Shown here piece by piece: positions 1 through 8,899 of a DNA stretch of 64,000 nucleotides. A program made the position numbers and the translations under genes. Below the pieces are notes generated by a model, which did no database searches, had not been told where the DNA came from, and was given only the letters and a program-made list of their open reading frames with translations. This stretch comes from Sphingobacteriales bacterium (lineage in GTDB: Bacteria; Bacteroidota; Bacteroidia; Chitinophagales; UBA2359). How positions within the stretch are numbered: the first letter of the stretch is position 1; the number at the start of each line of letters is the position of its first letter. The DNA is taken from NCBI GenBank assembly GCA_016711285.1, contig JADJTG010000012.1, positions 372,001-436,000 of the forward strand. The letters are read 5' to 3'.

Positions 1-160
1 GTTCTTCGCCTAATTGATTGCGTTTTTCAAAGAAATTCAAAGCCTTGTCTAAATTGCCCAAAGACATATACGTATCGCCGAGTTTAGAGTAAGAGATCGC
101 CAAACCGTTTTTGAAATCTACATGATTCGGGTCGCTTTTATAGAGTTCTTCGCTTAATTG
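1..160 (-). pseudogene. TPR repeats, C-terminal continuation of the STAND ATPase gene (partial, runs off the window)
   Basis: This stretch continues the 48-residue TPR units of the gene to its right, but in another frame. Compared with sister repeats, the sequence around 150-160 carries one extra base. The upstream frame therefore ends at 138, while the TPR reading (SYSKLGDTY, LGNLDKALNFFEK) resumes here and stays open to base 1. It has no start of its own and its C-terminus lies outside the window. I read it as part of one large gene spanning complement(<1..2490). Confidence 0.6.
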
Positions 161-536
161 TTGTGAATTTTTCAAAGAAATTCAAAGCCTTTTCTAAATT
201 GCCCAAGGACGTATGCGTTTCGCCGAGTTTTTCGTAAGAAACCGCCAAACCGTTTTTGAAAGAGACATTATTGGGATAGCTTTTATAGAGTTCTTCGCCT
301 AATTGATTGTATTTTTCAAAGAAACTCAAAGCTCGATCTAAATTGCCCAAGGACGTATGCGTTTCGCCGAGTTTGGAGTAAGAAACCGCCAAACCGTTTT
401 TGAAAGAGACATTATTGGGGTAGTTTTTATAGAGTTCTTCAAATAACTTGTTTTCATCTTCAAAGAAATTCAAAGCTTTTTCTAAATTCCCAAAGGACGT
501 ATGCGTATCGCCGAGTTTGGAGTAAGAAATCGCCAA
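138..536 (-). CDS. TPR repeat segment of the broken STAND ATPase gene
   Basis: This is an open frame of 132 codons made of tandem TPR-like units of 48 residues (FKNGLAVSYSKLGETHTSLG, then NLDRALSFFEKYNQLGEELY). The start is only an internal Met. The sequence upstream, up to about base 570, also encodes the same repeat in this frame. There a run of four T seen in sister repeats is three T, which shifts the frame relative to the 482-2341 reading. A one-base insertion near 155 ends this frame. TPR units in such proteins usually form a superhelical sensor that binds a protein or ligand. Probably not a separate gene. Confidence 0.55.
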   Translation of the reverse strand: MAISYSKLGDTHTSFGNLEKALNFFEDENKLFEELYKNYPNNVSFKNGLAVSYSKLGETHTSLGNLDRALSFFEKYNQLGEELYKSYPNNVSFKNGLAVSYEKLGETHTSLGNLEKALNFFEKFTTIKRRTL

Positions 537-2341
537 ACCCTTTTTGAAAGAGACATTATTGGGGTAGCTTTATAGAGTTCTTCAAATAACTTGTTTTCAT
601 CTTCAAAGAAATTCAAAGCCCTGTCTAAATTGCCCAATGCAATATACGTTAAGCCAAGTCTTTCGTAAGAAACCGCCAAACCGTTTTTGAAATCTACATA
701 ATTGGGGTCGCTTTTATAGAATTCTTCAAATAACTTGTTTTCATCTTCAAAGAAATTCAAAGCCTTTTCTAAATTGCCCAATGCCATATATGTATCTCCG
801 AGTTTAGAGTAAGAAACCGCCAAACCTCTTTTGAAATTGGGATTGTTTGTTTCAGTGCCTAAAAGTTGTTTTGATAATTGCTCGCATTTTAAATAGAAAA
901 ACAGGGCTTTATCTAAGTTTCCTATTTCCGTATGGTAATTGCCAATGTTTTGGCACAGTACAGGTTCTTCAAACACCTTTACCACCGTTTCGGCATAGTG
1001 TGCAAACAGGGTAGCATATTTATAATTTCCCTCGTGTAAGGTATCGTACTCTAATTTTGCAATCAAAGCATCTATCAGCGTATTGCAGTCTGCCCGCAGG
1101 AATGTGTTTTTTTTGCGGGTTATTTCTTGTACAAGGGGGTGGCATTTGTATTCCTTATTTGCTTCGTAGTATTCCAACCAGCCGCGTGTGCTGAGGAGAT
1201 AGGCGGTTGCTCTCAGTTCGGGCATATCGGGCAGCAGATGGGCTTCGAGGGTCGCCAAAGGAATGGTCTCGGAGGGCAAAACCGCAAAAACAGAGAGCAA
1301 TTGGCGTTCTATTTCGGATAAGGGTTGTATGTCGTACATCGCCGCAATAATATCTTTGGGGTTTTCTTTTCGGTATTGCTGGTAATCCACTTCAACACTC
1401 ACCGTTTTTGGCAAATCCAAAACCCCTTTATGCTGCAAGTCGGCGAGTAAATCCGATAGCGTATAATCGCCCTTTTTGCGATTGAACAAATAAAGGTTTT
1501 TTGCCAGTATCTCCACCACCAAAGTATTTCCTTCCACAGCCTCGTAAATGCCGTAAAAAAGGGGTAATTCCTCTGCCGTCAGAGGCGGCTGATAGTATTC
1601 TTCAAAGAGTTCGAGTGCCTTGTCTTTGGGCAAGCCCTTGATAGGATAAAAGGCAGCCCGCCTAAATTCCCGAATACGGCTGGTCAGTAATATATGAAAA
1701 TTAGAGCATTGGCGCAAGCGTTGGTAGTTATGTTCCAAATCTTCCAAATCGTTGGCATTATCAATCACCAAAAGGCAGGGTTTATCCAACTTCGCCATAG
1801 CGTGCAGCAGTTTATCGAGTCGTTCGGCTTCTTTTTCTTGGGGTTCAAAAACCAAACCCAAGGGCTGCGTCAGGTTTGCCAACAAAGCATTGGCGATGCT
1901 GTATTCGCTCCCTACCCAAGCGGTGTATCGGTAGTCGTTTTGGCAGGTGGTGTAGTATTGGGCGGCAACAGAGGTTTTTCCCACGCCGCCGTGCCCGTTT
2001 ACTAACAGGAGCATATTATTACCCTCCGAAAAAAGTTTTTCTTTGATAGTTTTTAAATCATCTTCGCGCCCCAAAAATATTTCGGAACGGAACGGAGGCT
2101 TTGTGAGGGCGGGGGGGATATTTTTATCGCCGGAATAATGATAATGGGTATTGTTATCCCCAATCGTCACATTCCCCCCAGCGGAAATAGTAGAATTTGC
2201 TACTATATTTTTGGAGTCTTTTATGTCAGTAGCCGAATGAACTTCTTTTGTTTTTTCAATATTATAAATTTTTTCAGCGTTTTGTTCCCTTACTTTTACA
2301 GTTTGTTCTTCTTTCCCTTTTTTCCAGCGTTTATACCCCAA
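482..2341 (-). CDS. STAND/NB-ARC-like ATPase with C-terminal TPR repeats (central segment)
   Basis: Residues 1-85 contain a charged linker and a glycine/asparagine-rich stretch (AGGNVTIGDNNTHYHY). The P-loop NTPase domain follows: Walker A VNGHGGVGKTS near residue 117, Walker B CLLVIDNAND near 190, and a sensor-like LLTSR near 220. A winged-helix-like region and TPR units from about residue 460 complete it. This is the STAND architecture, in which ligand sensing by the repeats drives ATP-dependent oligomerisation; bacterial members include regulators and antiphage NLR-like proteins. The apparent start is a TTG inside the preceding membrane ORF and is probably not real. The last 31 residues are out of frame because of a missing T near 572. 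The role (defence or signalling) is inference. Confidence 0.75.
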   Translation of the reverse strand: MGYKRWKKGKEEQTVKVREQNAEKIYNIEKTKEVHSATDIKDSKNIVANSTISAGGNVTIGDNNTHYHYSGDKNIPPALTKPPFRSEIFLGREDDLKTIKEKLFSEGNNMLLLVNGHGGVGKTSVAAQYYTTCQNDYRYTAWVGSEYSIANALLANLTQPLGLVFEPQEKEAERLDKLLHAMAKLDKPCLLVIDNANDLEDLEHNYQRLRQCSNFHILLTSRIREFRRAAFYPIKGLPKDKALELFEEYYQPPLTAEELPLFYGIYEAVEGNTLVVEILAKNLYLFNRKKGDYTLSDLLADLQHKGVLDLPKTVSVEVDYQQYRKENPKDIIAAMYDIQPLSEIERQLLSVFAVLPSETIPLATLEAHLLPDMPELRATAYLLSTRGWLEYYEANKEYKCHPLVQEITRKKNTFLRADCNTLIDALIAKLEYDTLHEGNYKYATLFAHYAETVVKVFEEPVLCQNIGNYHTEIGNLDKALFFYLKCEQLSKQLLGTETNNPNFKRGLAVSYSKLGDTYMALGNLEKALNFFEDENKLFEEFYKSDPNYVDFKNGLAVSYERLGLTYIALGNLDRALNFFEDENKLFEELYKATPIMSLSKRVWRFLTPNSAIRIRPLGI

Positions 2342-2490
2342 ATCACAAACACAGACGTAAGAAAAGCTATCAAAGGCTCAAAAGGGAATTTGGAGGGGTC
2401 TTTATAATACTCATACCCCAACCAAAAAGCACAAAGCAGGGCAAGGATAGCAGTGGTGGTATAGTCCCAACGTGTCGGCTTTTCACTCAT
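2296..2490 (-). CDS. Two-TM N-terminal membrane anchor, probably the true start of the STAND ATPase
   Basis: This 64-codon ORF starts MSEKPTRWDYTTT and has two hydrophobic segments (TAILALLCAFWLGY and LIAFLTSVFVIWG). It overlaps the 482-2341 frame by 46 nt. If the G4 run at 2335-2338 were G5, the reading would pass from FVIWG straight into YKRWKKGKEEQ, an ideal basic membrane-exit sequence, giving one protein with a two-helix hairpin anchor. A -7-like TATATTTG (minus) lies at 2588-2595. The alternative is a genuine small membrane protein translationally coupled to the ATPase. I favour the fusion. Confidence 0.55.
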   Translation of the reverse strand: MSEKPTRWDYTTTAILALLCAFWLGYEYYKDPSKFPFEPLIAFLTSVFVIWGINAGKKGKKNKL

Positions 2491-2729
2491 ATTTTATAAA
2501 AAAATTAGCGTTATCAATTTTATAAACCTTATCCGCATTTCGGATAATAGTAAAAAGAAAAAAATACCGATATTTTCATCAATACAGCAAATATACTTAA
2601 TAGCAATTAATTATTGCGTATTTATTATGTTGATACAAAAGTTCGCCCCCCGAAATCTTGTGCAATATTTTTTATACTGCAACTCACAATATCTCATCAA
2701 AAAAAACAACCTGTATAGCACCGAAACAA
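2491..2729. other. AT-rich intergenic region with a possible promoter for the STAND gene
   Basis: No gene is visible. A minus-strand TATATTTG at 2588-2595 matches the Bacteroidota -7 consensus TAnnTTTG and would give a leader of about 90 nt before the ORF starting at 2490. No convincing -33 element is at the expected spacing. Confidence 0.4.
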
Positions 2730-2767
2730 AAAAAGTCCGCAACTCAAATTTGGGTTGCGGACTTTTT
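2730..2767 (-). terminator. Rho-independent terminator of secDF
   Basis: The arms AAGTCCGCAAC and GTTGCGGACTT form a strong stem around a short AT loop. A/T runs lie on both sides, so it could work in both directions. It lies about 40 nt past the secDF stop codon on the minus strand. Confidence 0.85.
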
Positions 2768-2807
2768 ATTTAAAAAAAAAATGAATTGTATCAATAATCA
2801 GTGTTTA

Positions 2808-5800
2808 TTACACGCTGGCTTTGATGCGCTCGGCACTGCTGCTGAGTGAGTGGTTTTCGTCGGTACTCAGGGCTTCGCCTTTGGAAAGGTCATATACGAT
2901 AGGGGCTGCCACAAAGATAGACGAAAGCGTACCCAACACAATACCCACCATCAAAGCAAAAGAGAAACCTTTGAGGGTATCGCCGCCAAAGAGGAACAAA
3001 ATAAATACCACCATAAACGTTACCAAAGATGTAATAATGGTACGGCTCAATGTGGTATTGATGGCATCGTTCATCAACTGCATTTTGTCGCGTTTAGGGT
3101 ATTTTTTCACATATTCGCGAATACGGTCAAATACGATAACGGTATCATTCACCGAATAACCCAAAATGGTGAGGATAGCGGCGATAAATGTTTGGTCTAT
3201 TTCCATAGAAAACGGCATAATACCGGGCAACAGCGAGAATAAAGACAAAATCACCAAGGCATCGTGCACCATACATAGCACCGCAGCCAAACCAAATTGC
3301 CATTTGCGGAAGCGCAGGAAAATATATAAAAATATGCCGATAGCAGCTAAAATAGAAGCTACCCACGCCGATTGGCTGATGTCGTCAGCAATGGTAGGTC
3401 CTACTTTTTGCGAGCTTAATTTGTATTTGCTGTGGAAATCACCAAAAGTAGGGGCGTGAGCATATAACCCTTTTACGCCTTCGTAGAGTTTTTGTTCTAC
3501 TTCGGTGTCTGTCTCGGGATTGTCGGAAGCGATTTTGTAGTCGGTTGTAATTTTAAACTGGTTGTTGCTACCGTAAGTACGCACCAAAGGAGCTTTTTCA
3601 AATTGTGCCTGCAATGCACCTGCCACCTGATCAGTATCCATTGCTTTATCAAATTGTACCACAAAGGTTCTGCCACCGCGCAAATCTACGCCCAAATCAA
3701 AGCCGCGAACGACCATTGAAATAGCACCCACAACAATTAAAGCAATAGAAATAGTATAAGCCAATTTGCGGTTTTGCAAAAATTTATAGTTGCGCGATTT
3801 CGGCTCGCTCCAAGGGAAAGAAAATTTGAGATTCCAGTTTTTATTTACCGCCCATTCGTTGATATAACGCGCCAACAAAACGGCTGTGAATAAAGAAGAG
3901 AAAATACCGATGGTTAAGATGGTAGCAAAACCTTTGATAGGACCCAAACCAAATATCAACATCACAACGGCAGAGATAAGCGTGGTGAGGTTGGAGTCAA
4001 TAATCGGAGCATAAGATTTGGTGTAACCGTCAATGACGGCTTTGCGGAGCGGTATTCCCTGAGCGAGTTCTTCGCGGATACGCTCAAATATCAATACGTT
4101 GGCATCTACCGCCATACCGATAGTGAGTACGATACCCGCCATACCGGGCAAAGTGAGGGTAGCTCCGAGCGAAGCCAATACACCCACGATAATAAACAAG
4201 TTCAGCAACAAAGCTACATTGGCTACCCAACCCGAATTGTTGTAGTATGCCAACATAAACACCATAATCGCCAAGAAAGCAGCCATCAACGACCACAAAC
4301 CTGCGCTGATGGATTTTTCGCCCAAAGAAGGACCCACCACGGCTTCTTCCACAATACGCGCCGGAGCAGGCAATTTACCCACTTTCAAGATATTGGCTAA
4401 GTCTTCAGCTTCTTTCAAATCAAAACCGCCCGAAATCTGAGAATTACCGCCGGCAATTTCCTGATTAACGGTAGGAGCAGAATAAATCTGGTCGTCCAGA
4501 GCTATGGCAATGAATTTGCCTACATTTTCGCCGGTCATTTTTTTCCAGATATTAGCACCTTCGGGGTTCATCTGCATATTCACCACTACATCGTTGTTGA
4601 TGTCGAAGTCGTGGCGAGAATCTACGATATATCCGCCGTCCAAACGCGGTTGAAACTCCACCGAAGGGCTTTTAATGGCGTATATAGGATAGATGCTGGA
4701 ACTTGGGTTGCCATCTTCATTGGTCACTACTTGTGGTTTGTTGCCGTATAAAAATTTGAGATTTTTAGGAAATATATTTTTAACATCAACATCAGACAAA
4801 TATTTATTTAAAGCGGCAGTATCTTTTTGTACCACAAAACCAATAACGGGACCCACCTGATTAGAGGGCTGAAAAACGGCATAGAAAGGATTTTCTTTGC
4901 GCAGTTGTTCTCTTGACTTAGTAGAGTCGGGTTGAGCCGTGGCTGCACTGTCGTCGTTCATTACCAAAGAAGTGCTATCGCCGACGGCAGCACTGCTGTC
5001 GGCAGCCGCAGTAGCTGTATTGGTGCTGTCGGTAGCGGCAGCCGTACTTTTGCTATCGGCAGGGGATTTCTTTTTCAATACATCGTTGGCATCATTGAGC
5101 CATTTCATCATATCGTTGCTCTGCTCGTAGGTTTCCCAAAACTCCAATTTAGCAGTAGCTTGGAGGAGTTTGCGCACGCGCTCGGGGTCATCAACACCGG
5201 GCAACTCCACCACAATACGTCCGGTGGCGGGCTGGAGGTTTACGTTGGGCTGTGCCACACCAAAGCGGTCAATACGCGCTTTGATTACTTCGTATGTGCG
5301 CTGAACGGCTTGGTCAGATTCGCCGCGAATTACTTCCAACACCTGCGCATCGGTGGCATTGAAAGGAATACGGCTCTGATATTGCGATGATGCCGAAAAA
5401 ATAGGGGCTAAACCATTGCCACCCGGTACTAATTTGGCATATTCCTGCCCAAAAAGCGTCACATAATCTTCCTGCGCATCAGTTTGGCGAGTTTTGGCAT
5501 TTTGCAAAGCTGCCAAAAAATTGGGGTCTTTGCTGTTATTCGCCATCGATTTAATCAAATCGTCCAAAGAAGCCTGCAACACTACGTTCATACCGCCCTG
5601 CAATTCCAATCCCAAATTGAGTTGTTGTTCTTTTACTTGCTTATAGGTAAAATCAGTAAATCCTAAATTGATAACTTTCAGGTTTTGAATAGAGTCGATA
5701 TAAGCGCGGCGCGCATTTTTGTAAGCCGCCGATTCTTTATCCGAATCAAAAGTGACGGCATAGCTATCTGCTTTTTTATCCCAACGGTTGGCAAAAAATG

Positions 5801-5873
5801 TAAACGACAGTTGATACAAACAGATTAAGAGCAATAAAATAGTAAATGCTCTGATAAGTCCTTTTCCCTGCAT
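2808..5873 (-). CDS. secDF: Fused protein translocase subunit SecDF
   Basis: SecDF is an inner-membrane RND-type subunit that uses the proton gradient to pull secreted proteins through SecYEG. The 1,021-residue length fits the SecD-SecF fusion common in Bacteroidota. Visible hallmarks are one N-terminal helix, the SecD signature LGLELQGGMNVVL (about residue 80), PGVDDPERVRKLL before a long P1 head region, and the conserved GMAVDANVLIFERIREE segment (about 580). The SecF half starts near residue 720 with DLGVDLRGGRTFVVQF and contains GYSVNDTVIVFDRIREY. A low-complexity Ser/Thr/Ala/Asp insertion lies at about residues 275-315. The many exported proteins in this window depend on Sec before T9SS. 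The start is the only good Met, and a -7-like TATATTTG lies at 5937-5944. Confidence 0.97.
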   Translation of the reverse strand: MQGKGLIRAFTILLLLICLYQLSFTFFANRWDKKADSYAVTFDSDKESAAYKNARRAYIDSIQNLKVINLGFTDFTYKQVKEQQLNLGLELQGGMNVVLQASLDDLIKSMANNSKDPNFLAALQNAKTRQTDAQEDYVTLFGQEYAKLVPGGNGLAPIFSASSQYQSRIPFNATDAQVLEVIRGESDQAVQRTYEVIKARIDRFGVAQPNVNLQPATGRIVVELPGVDDPERVRKLLQATAKLEFWETYEQSNDMMKWLNDANDVLKKKSPADSKSTAAATDSTNTATAAADSSAAVGDSTSLVMNDDSAATAQPDSTKSREQLRKENPFYAVFQPSNQVGPVIGFVVQKDTAALNKYLSDVDVKNIFPKNLKFLYGNKPQVVTNEDGNPSSSIYPIYAIKSPSVEFQPRLDGGYIVDSRHDFDINNDVVVNMQMNPEGANIWKKMTGENVGKFIAIALDDQIYSAPTVNQEIAGGNSQISGGFDLKEAEDLANILKVGKLPAPARIVEEAVVGPSLGEKSISAGLWSLMAAFLAIMVFMLAYYNNSGWVANVALLLNLFIIVGVLASLGATLTLPGMAGIVLTIGMAVDANVLIFERIREELAQGIPLRKAVIDGYTKSYAPIIDSNLTTLISAVVMLIFGLGPIKGFATILTIGIFSSLFTAVLLARYINEWAVNKNWNLKFSFPWSEPKSRNYKFLQNRKLAYTISIALIVVGAISMVVRGFDLGVDLRGGRTFVVQFDKAMDTDQVAGALQAQFEKAPLVRTYGSNNQFKITTDYKIASDNPETDTEVEQKLYEGVKGLYAHAPTFGDFHSKYKLSSQKVGPTIADDISQSAWVASILAAIGIFLYIFLRFRKWQFGLAAVLCMVHDALVILSLFSLLPGIMPFSMEIDQTFIAAILTILGYSVNDTVIVFDRIREYVKKYPKRDKMQLMNDAINTTLSRTIITSLVTFMVVFILFLFGGDTLKGFSFALMVGIVLGTLSSIFVAAPIVYDLSKGEALSTDENHSLSSSAERIKASV

Positions 5874-6261
5874 TATAGCTTAGTATTAATAAAATGTGAT
5901 AGAATATATTTTATTTTAATAAAGGTAAAAATCGTGCAAATATAGCAATGTTTTACAGATATAGCATAAAACAACTATGCTATTTTAATTTTTGTATGCT
6001 AAATATCGCTTTTTATTAGCTGTAAAAAGATGAACTGAAATATGACAATGCAGGTGTTGATATTTTTTTGTGCGGCTGCACCTATTTCAATATACATTAC
6101 ATTCACATTTGCGATACTTTTGGGCTGTTTTTGGCACTCCTGTTGAGTTATGCCTGAGATGTTTTTTCTTTTAATGCGAAAAATTTTACAATTCATCATC
6201 ATTTCGTCTTTATTTACAGCATTTTTTATTTATAACATACTGATTTTTAATTACTTGTTTT
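5874..6261. other. Divergent intergenic region between secDF and the Nudix gene
   Basis: It is AT-rich, with no convincing gene. The minus-strand TATATTTG at 5937-5944 is a candidate secDF -7 element, giving a leader of about 55 nt. Short open frames here are low-complexity and Lys/Ile-rich, and I do not call them. Confidence 0.4.
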
Positions 6262-6891
6262 ATGTCAAATCCCTCATATAAAATTTATGCAGACGATGCT
6301 TATATCGTGCTGCAAGAAAATCCCGCTTTTATTGATTCTTCAGACGAGCCAGCCGAAGCCCTGAGCGATTTTTTGTTACAGGCGATTATTTTGCTCGAAA
6401 ACAAACAACTTTCGCAGGTATGTGTAGGCGGCAAAAATTTAGCCAAACTTTTTGAAGTGTTTAAAAACCACTATCGGGTGGTGGAGGCGGCGGGCGGCAT
6501 TGTGCGCAACGAACATCAGGAAATACTACTCATACAGCGCAATGGCAAGTGGGATTTGCCGAAAGGAAAAGTGGAAAAAGGCGAAGATTGGGCGACTGCC
6601 GCCCGCCGCGAAGTAGAAGAGGAAACGGGTTTGCGGGGTTTGACTCAAGTGGAAACATTTCAGGTATATGAGGCGCAAGTGCCCACACTGCACACCTACA
6701 CCCTGCACGGACAACGCATTCTCAAGCCCACTTATTGGTTTGCGATGCAATGCAGCACCGCCGATAATGAGCATTTGACACCACAAACAGAAGAGGGGAT
6801 TACCGCAGTGCGCTGGGTAGCAACAAAAGATTTAATGCCTTATATACAAAGCACTTACGCATCTATACGAGATATAAAGAAAAAAATATAG
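6262..6891 (+). CDS. Nudix hydrolase
   Basis: This is a 209-residue cytoplasmic protein with a complete Nudix box: G102, E108 and R116-E117-V-E119-E120 to G123 fit Gx5Ex7REUxEExGU, the Mg2+-binding motif that cleaves nucleoside diphosphates linked to another moiety. The catalytic fold starts near residue 70 (VVEAAGGIVRN). The first 70 residues form an extra N-terminal region found on some Bacteroidota Nudix proteins, whose function I do not know. The substrate cannot be read from the sequence; mutagenic nucleotides, ADP-ribose or diadenosine polyphosphates are all possible. The gene is monocistronic and divergent from secDF. Confidence 0.9.
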   Translation: MSNPSYKIYADDAYIVLQENPAFIDSSDEPAEALSDFLLQAIILLENKQLSQVCVGGKNLAKLFEVFKNHYRVVEAAGGIVRNEHQEILLIQRNGKWDLPKGKVEKGEDWATAARREVEEETGLRGLTQVETFQVYEAQVPTLHTYTLHGQRILKPTYWFAMQCSTADNEHLTPQTEEGITAVRWVATKDLMPYIQSTYASIRDIKKKI

Positions 6892-6921
6892 TATTTTTTT
6901 TCTTTATAATAAATATTGTTA

Positions 6922-7172
6922 TATATTTGCAGAAGTGTGATACCTATAATAATAAGCAAGCAAGCATTTTTTACGTCATCTTCAAAACTCCTCTTTTTAT
7001 GAAACGCTTAAAGACAGGTTAGTTTCCTCCTCCCTTTTGTGAAATGTCCTTTGGCAAAAACAATATTCATCATGTTGTTTTTGGGTGGGATTTTTTTATG
7101 TCGGCTTCATCTCTTTTGAAGCACGATGTGGGTTTTTCTATTTTTTTTTAACTATTTACAATATCTTAAACA
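6922..7172 (+). promoter_or_regulatory. Type A leader: promoter, 7-codon ORF and hairpins upstream of S74/T9SS gene 1
   Basis: A -7 box TATATTTG is at 6922-6929. A 7-codon ORF (MKRLKTG, 6999-7022) follows, then a 9-bp hairpin (CAAAAACAA at 7055-7063 with TTGTTTTTG at 7075-7083), a T run, and a second hairpin (GTCGGCTTCA at 7100-7109 with TGAAGCACGAT at 7117-7127). The same order recurs upstream of gene 2, where the outer G-U pair of the second hairpin is G-C. That is compatible with a selected RNA structure, although two copies are thin evidence. Confidence 0.5.
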
Positions 7173-8543
7173 ATGAAAAAAATATTTCTTCTTTTTGTAG
7201 CGGTATTTACCTTACCCGCTTTATTACAGGCACAAGGCTACGGTGTGTATGTAAATGATGTTTATCAATACAGTATTTACGTAGATAATGATTACGACAC
7301 AGGCACCAGTTACGGTGCCTATATCAGTAATAGTAAAAATAATACCTCAACCAACTACGGAATATATGCCACTGCGAGCAATACCGGTACAGGTAGCAGC
7401 TACGCCGCTTATTTCAACGGCATCACCCGCTTAGATGGCGGTGCTGATGTAAATGCAGCCAGCGGCGGCAATGTAGTAATTGGTGCCTTTACTTCTACCA
7501 ATATAGGGATAGATGAAAATGAAATACAAGCCCGCAACGACAGCGTGGCTTCTACACTGCACCTCAACTGGAATGGAGGAAATGTGCAAATAGGAGATGG
7601 GAATGTGAGTATAGGGCAAATAGCCGCACTGCGGGATTTACATATCAAACAAAAAATTTCGAACGTTTGCATACGCACAGAGCACGAGTCAACTACAGAT
7701 TACTGGGAAACGGGTATCGGAACTTCTACAAAAAATTACAAATTTTACTATAATGCTACTACAAAGGCGGATATTGCAAGTACTGATGGTGCTTATACTC
7801 AATTATCAGACCGCCGCCTGAAAACAGATATTGAACCTTTAGGCAGCGTTTTAGATAAAATAATGTTGCTTCAACCGACCACTTATTATTATAACGATTC
7901 TAAAGCTATTGCCCAACACAAATCTGTAGGATTTATTGCACAGGAAGTAGAAGAAGTATTTCCGGCAAGTGTACGAGATGTTGATAATGGATTTAAAGGA
8001 GTAGTATATGACCATTTTGCGGTGTATAGTATTGCTGCCATTCAAGAATTAAACGGCAAATTAGAAAGCAAAGAGCGGGAAAACGGGGATTTGAAAAAAG
8101 AGCTTAACAGTGTGAAAGACGAAATGGCAGAATTGCATGTTAAAAACGAGGATTTAAAAGACGAAATGGTAGAATTGCGTGCGATGGTGCAAAAAATGAA
8201 CGCTGCTATGCAAAACTGCTGCCTCAGCGACAAAACCGAAACAGGCTCTTTGATAAATGACGGCAACAGCAACAATTACAGCAATGCCGCACGTTTAGAG
8301 CAAAATGCACCCAATCCTTTTTATGCCAAAACTATCATTCAGCACTATGTACCCGAAGAAGCCAACAGCGCACAACTCCAAATTACTGCCCTCGACGGCA
8401 AAGTGATGAAAAGCATTAACTTGGGAAAAGGTTTCTCCACCACCACCATCAATGGCAGCGAACTCGCAGCAGGTACTTATATTTACGCCCTCATCATTGA
8501 CGGAAAAAATACCGCCGCCAAAGAAATGATTTTGACCAAATAA
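7173..8543 (+). CDS. Secreted S74-chaperone protein with T9SS type A tail (array gene 1)
   Basis: 456 residues. A signal peptide (MKKIFLLFVAVFTLPALLQA) is followed by YGVY/YGAY/YGIY-rich repeats and a beta-rich region. The endosialidase-type intramolecular chaperone starts at S212 in LSDRRLKTDI, and the S212/K217 spacing matches the Ser-Lys self-cleavage dyad of Peptidase_S74. The chaperone continues through VGFIAQEVEEVFP to a coiled coil (residues about 295-350), then a CC motif and a T9SS sorting domain (LEQNAPNPF to the end). In phage tail fibres this chaperone trimerises and folds the upstream beta-helical part. By analogy this is a trimeric surface fibre exported by Sec and then T9SS. 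It has its own leader and terminator. The ligand is unknown. Confidence 0.85.
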   Translation: MKKIFLLFVAVFTLPALLQAQGYGVYVNDVYQYSIYVDNDYDTGTSYGAYISNSKNNTSTNYGIYATASNTGTGSSYAAYFNGITRLDGGADVNAASGGNVVIGAFTSTNIGIDENEIQARNDSVASTLHLNWNGGNVQIGDGNVSIGQIAALRDLHIKQKISNVCIRTEHESTTDYWETGIGTSTKNYKFYYNATTKADIASTDGAYTQLSDRRLKTDIEPLGSVLDKIMLLQPTTYYYNDSKAIAQHKSVGFIAQEVEEVFPASVRDVDNGFKGVVYDHFAVYSIAAIQELNGKLESKERENGDLKKELNSVKDEMAELHVKNEDLKDEMVELRAMVQKMNAAMQNCCLSDKTETGSLINDGNSNNYSNAARLEQNAPNPFYAKTIIQHYVPEEANSAQLQITALDGKVMKSINLGKGFSTTTINGSELAAGTYIYALIIDGKNTAAKEMILTK

Positions 8544-8580
8544 TAGCTCTTTATACTTGCTTTTTTCGATTAATCAAAAA

Positions 8581-8617
8581 ACGCACTGCCATAAACTACG
8601 GCAGTGCGTTTTTTTTT
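8581..8617 (+). terminator. Terminator of array gene 1
   Basis: A perfect 10-bp stem (ACGCACTGCC with GGCAGTGCGT) is followed by a T9 run, 38 nt after the stop codon. Close variants of this hairpin follow array genes 3 and 4, so the terminator was duplicated with the genes. Confidence 0.9.
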
Positions 8618-8658
8618 AAAAGAATCAAAATAAAATTTTTATATATCAATAATTATTT

Positions 8659-8899
8659 TATCTTTGTAATTGTGACTTATACTAAGTAAGCAACCTCCTG
8701 TTTCATCTTCAAAATTCTTTTTTTATGAAACGCTTAAAGACAGGTTAGTTTTCTCCTCACTTTTGTGAAATATCCCCTTGGGCAAAAACAATATTCATCA
8801 TGTTGTTTTTGGGTGGGATTTTTTTATGTCGGCTTCATCTTTTTGAAGTACGACACGGGTTTTTTTTATTTTTTATAAACTATTTTAATATCTTAAACA
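8659..8899 (+). promoter_or_regulatory. Type A leader upstream of S74/T9SS gene 2
   Basis: The -7 box TATCTTTG is at 8659-8666, with a TTTT at the -33 position about 18 nt upstream. As in the gene 1 leader, it has the same MKRLKTG mini-ORF (8725-8748), the CAAAAACAA/TTGTTTTTG hairpin, a T run and a GTCG-G-CTTCA/TGAAG-TA-CGAC hairpin before the gene start. The sequence just after the promoter (tgtga, then aagcaa) is shared by all four leaders in the array. Confidence 0.5.

Larger units (their letters stand above)
1..850 (-). repeat. 144-nt tandem repeats encoding 48-residue TPR units
   Basis: About six units are visible, with very similar DNA (recurring segments such as ttcaaagaaattcaaagc and aaaccgtttttgaaa). 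Two units carry 1-nt length differences that break the frame. Repeats this similar are prone to copy-number change and to misassembly. Confidence 0.8.

Noticed and set aside
2339..2341. TTG at 2341 as the start of the STAND ATPase
   Set aside because: It falls inside the membrane ORF, and a one-base G-run correction gives a natural fusion. A coupled start cannot be fully excluded.
5999..6202. 67-codon minus-strand ORF
   Set aside because: Low-complexity Lys/Ile/Asn-rich sequence with no family-like features, in the divergent promoter region.
7409..8275. Minus-strand ORFs opposite the S74/T9SS array (recurring MLLLPSFIKEPVSVLS)
   Set aside because: They recur only because the sense-strand tail module is repeated; they are antisense shadows.
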